Made by a program: the position numbers and the translations under genes
In this document: positions 39,889-40,454 of the stretch, one piece after another
Layout of the letters: every line of letters starts with the position of its first letter
Position numbering within the stretch: position 1 is the stretch's first letter
The notes under the pieces: model-generated
The model's database searches: none
What the model saw: only the letters and a program-made list of their open reading frames with translations
What the model was told of the DNA's origin: nothing
Assembly (NCBI GenBank): GCA_937944275.1
Contig: CALDZH010000122.1
Span: 1 to 40,454, forward strand
Length of the DNA stretch: 40,454 nt
Direction: 5' to 3'
DNA from: an uncultured Woeseiaceae bacterium
GTDB lineage: Bacteria > Pseudomonadota > Gammaproteobacteria > Steroidobacterales > Woeseiaceae

Positions 39889-40454
39889 ATGCGTAAGTTC
39901 GCCGTTCTCGCTTGCCTGCTGCTACCCATCCAGGCAACGCTAGCTCAGGATCAGGGGCGGGAAGTTGCTGGCCCTCGCGCCGTGCTGGAATACAGAGACC
40001 GCCCTCCTGTAGAGAATCGACACCTCGAAGAGCGTATCGACACGCTACTGCCAGCCCTTATGGAGGAGACCAATCTCGATATGTGGCTCGTACTTAATCG
40101 CGAGTATGCAGAGGATCCCATCTACTTCTCTCTGGTGCCGCAGCCGACGTTCGCAGCGCGCCGCACAACGATGCTTGTGTTTCATCGTGCCGACGATGGT
40201 GTCGATCGCTTGACCGTCAACCGCTATCCGCTCGGCGGTCCGTATGAGTCAGCCTGGGAGGGCGGCGATCTCGATTCGCAATGGCAAGCGCTGGGCGAGC
40301 TCATCGTCTCCCGCAACCCGGCACGCATCGGCATCAACGTGTCTCGCGACTGGCCGGTAGCCGATGGGCTCACCCACGCGCTGCATCAACGCTTGCTCGA
40401 GGTGCTGCCTGAAGACTATGCAGATCGCCTGGTGCCGGCGGAAGACCTCGTCGT
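39889..40454 (+). CDS. Secreted M24 (Xaa-Pro peptidase/creatinase-like) protein, 3'-truncated
   Basis: The frame starts at ATG 39889 and runs off the window edge. It opens with a Sec signal peptide (MRKFAVLACLLLPIQATLA, cleavage before QD) and continues with the N-terminal creatinase-like domain of M24 peptidases: LMEETNLDMWLVLNREYAEDP, then YFSLVPQPTFAARRTTMLVF and RIGINVSRDW. Members with this N-terminus are exported aminopeptidase P-like proteins; the metal-binding catalytic domain lies beyond the window. Upstream is the hairpin-rich intergenic region, with CAGGAG (39876-39881) as ribosome binding site. Confidence 0.85.
   Translation, partial: MRKFAVLACLLLPIQATLAQDQGREVAGPRAVLEYRDRPPVENRHLEERIDTLLPALMEETNLDMWLVLNREYAEDPIYFSLVPQPTFAARRTTMLVFHRADDGVDRLTVNRYPLGGPYESAWEGGDLDSQWQALGELIVSRNPARIGINVSRDWPVADGLTHALHQRLLEVLPEDYADRLVPAEDLV

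Noticed and set aside
1-40454. Prophage, transposon, CRISPR array, tRNA or rRNA
   Set aside because: No integrase, transposase, phage structural gene, regularly spaced repeat or cloverleaf-like sequence was seen on either strand.

Overview
The window looks like a chromosomal segment of a GC-rich marine-type gammaproteobacterium. This rests on protein style and gene neighbourhoods only (PuuD-type purine degradation, GGDEF receptor, MacAB-like exporter, MMPL/RND exporter); no rRNA or other taxonomic marker is present. Coding density is very high. There is no tRNA, rRNA, CRISPR array, transposase or phage gene.

Positions 1-1082 hold the 3' part of a kinase-like gene that has lost its catalytic signature, then a degenerate strip with the C-terminal remnant of a RidA-family gene fused out of frame behind a lipoprotein signal peptide. 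Within this strip lie a consensus -10 box and an inverted repeat that probably drive the next operon.

Positions 1083-11530 form a tightly packed ten-gene purine catabolic operon: HIU hydrolase, xanthine dehydrogenase XdhA/XdhB with maturation factor XdhC, membrane-bound cytochrome-c urate oxidase PuuD, allantoinase PuuE, OHCU decarboxylase, allantoicase, ureidoglycolate lyase and guanine deaminase. Together they take guanine, hypoxanthine or xanthine to glyoxylate, urea and ammonia. A glycerate 2-kinase (12493-13629, minus) would serve the glycerate branch of glyoxylate use. It is co-transcribed with a phosphoribosyltransferase-fold gene whose close paralogue is transcribed divergently and followed by a LOG-family nucleotide phosphoribohydrolase. 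OsmC-like, CBS-domain, AlbA_2-domain and aminoglycoside-phosphotransferase-fold genes fill the rest up to 17.8 kb.

Positions 17960-28833 are mixed accessory functions: a 7TM-PAS-PAS-GGDEF diguanylate cyclase with an intact inhibitory site, an ABC exporter of MacAB type (ATPase, lipoprotein adaptor, permease), a secreted redoxin, a stand-alone Lrp-type ligand-binding domain fused translationally to an MFS-like carrier gene, a half-length cytochrome b561, a nitroreductase and an MMPL/RND exporter.

Positions 28806-38543 hold the most interesting region: two divergent operons sharing a 110-bp promoter region. The minus arm encodes two cobalamin-binding-type radical SAM enzymes, two GNAT-fold proteins and a GH3-family acyl-amido synthetase. 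The plus arm encodes two more radical SAM enzymes and a polytopic membrane protein. I recognise no known pathway with this content. The likeliest reading is an uncharacterised pathway that builds or modifies a lipid-like acyl chain by radical chemistry and then amidates it; the convergent RND exporter may belong to it.

The window ends with a sarcosine/dimethylglycine-type N-methyltransferase, an intergenic region with four consecutive hairpins, and the 5' part of a secreted M24 (Xaa-Pro peptidase-like) protein.
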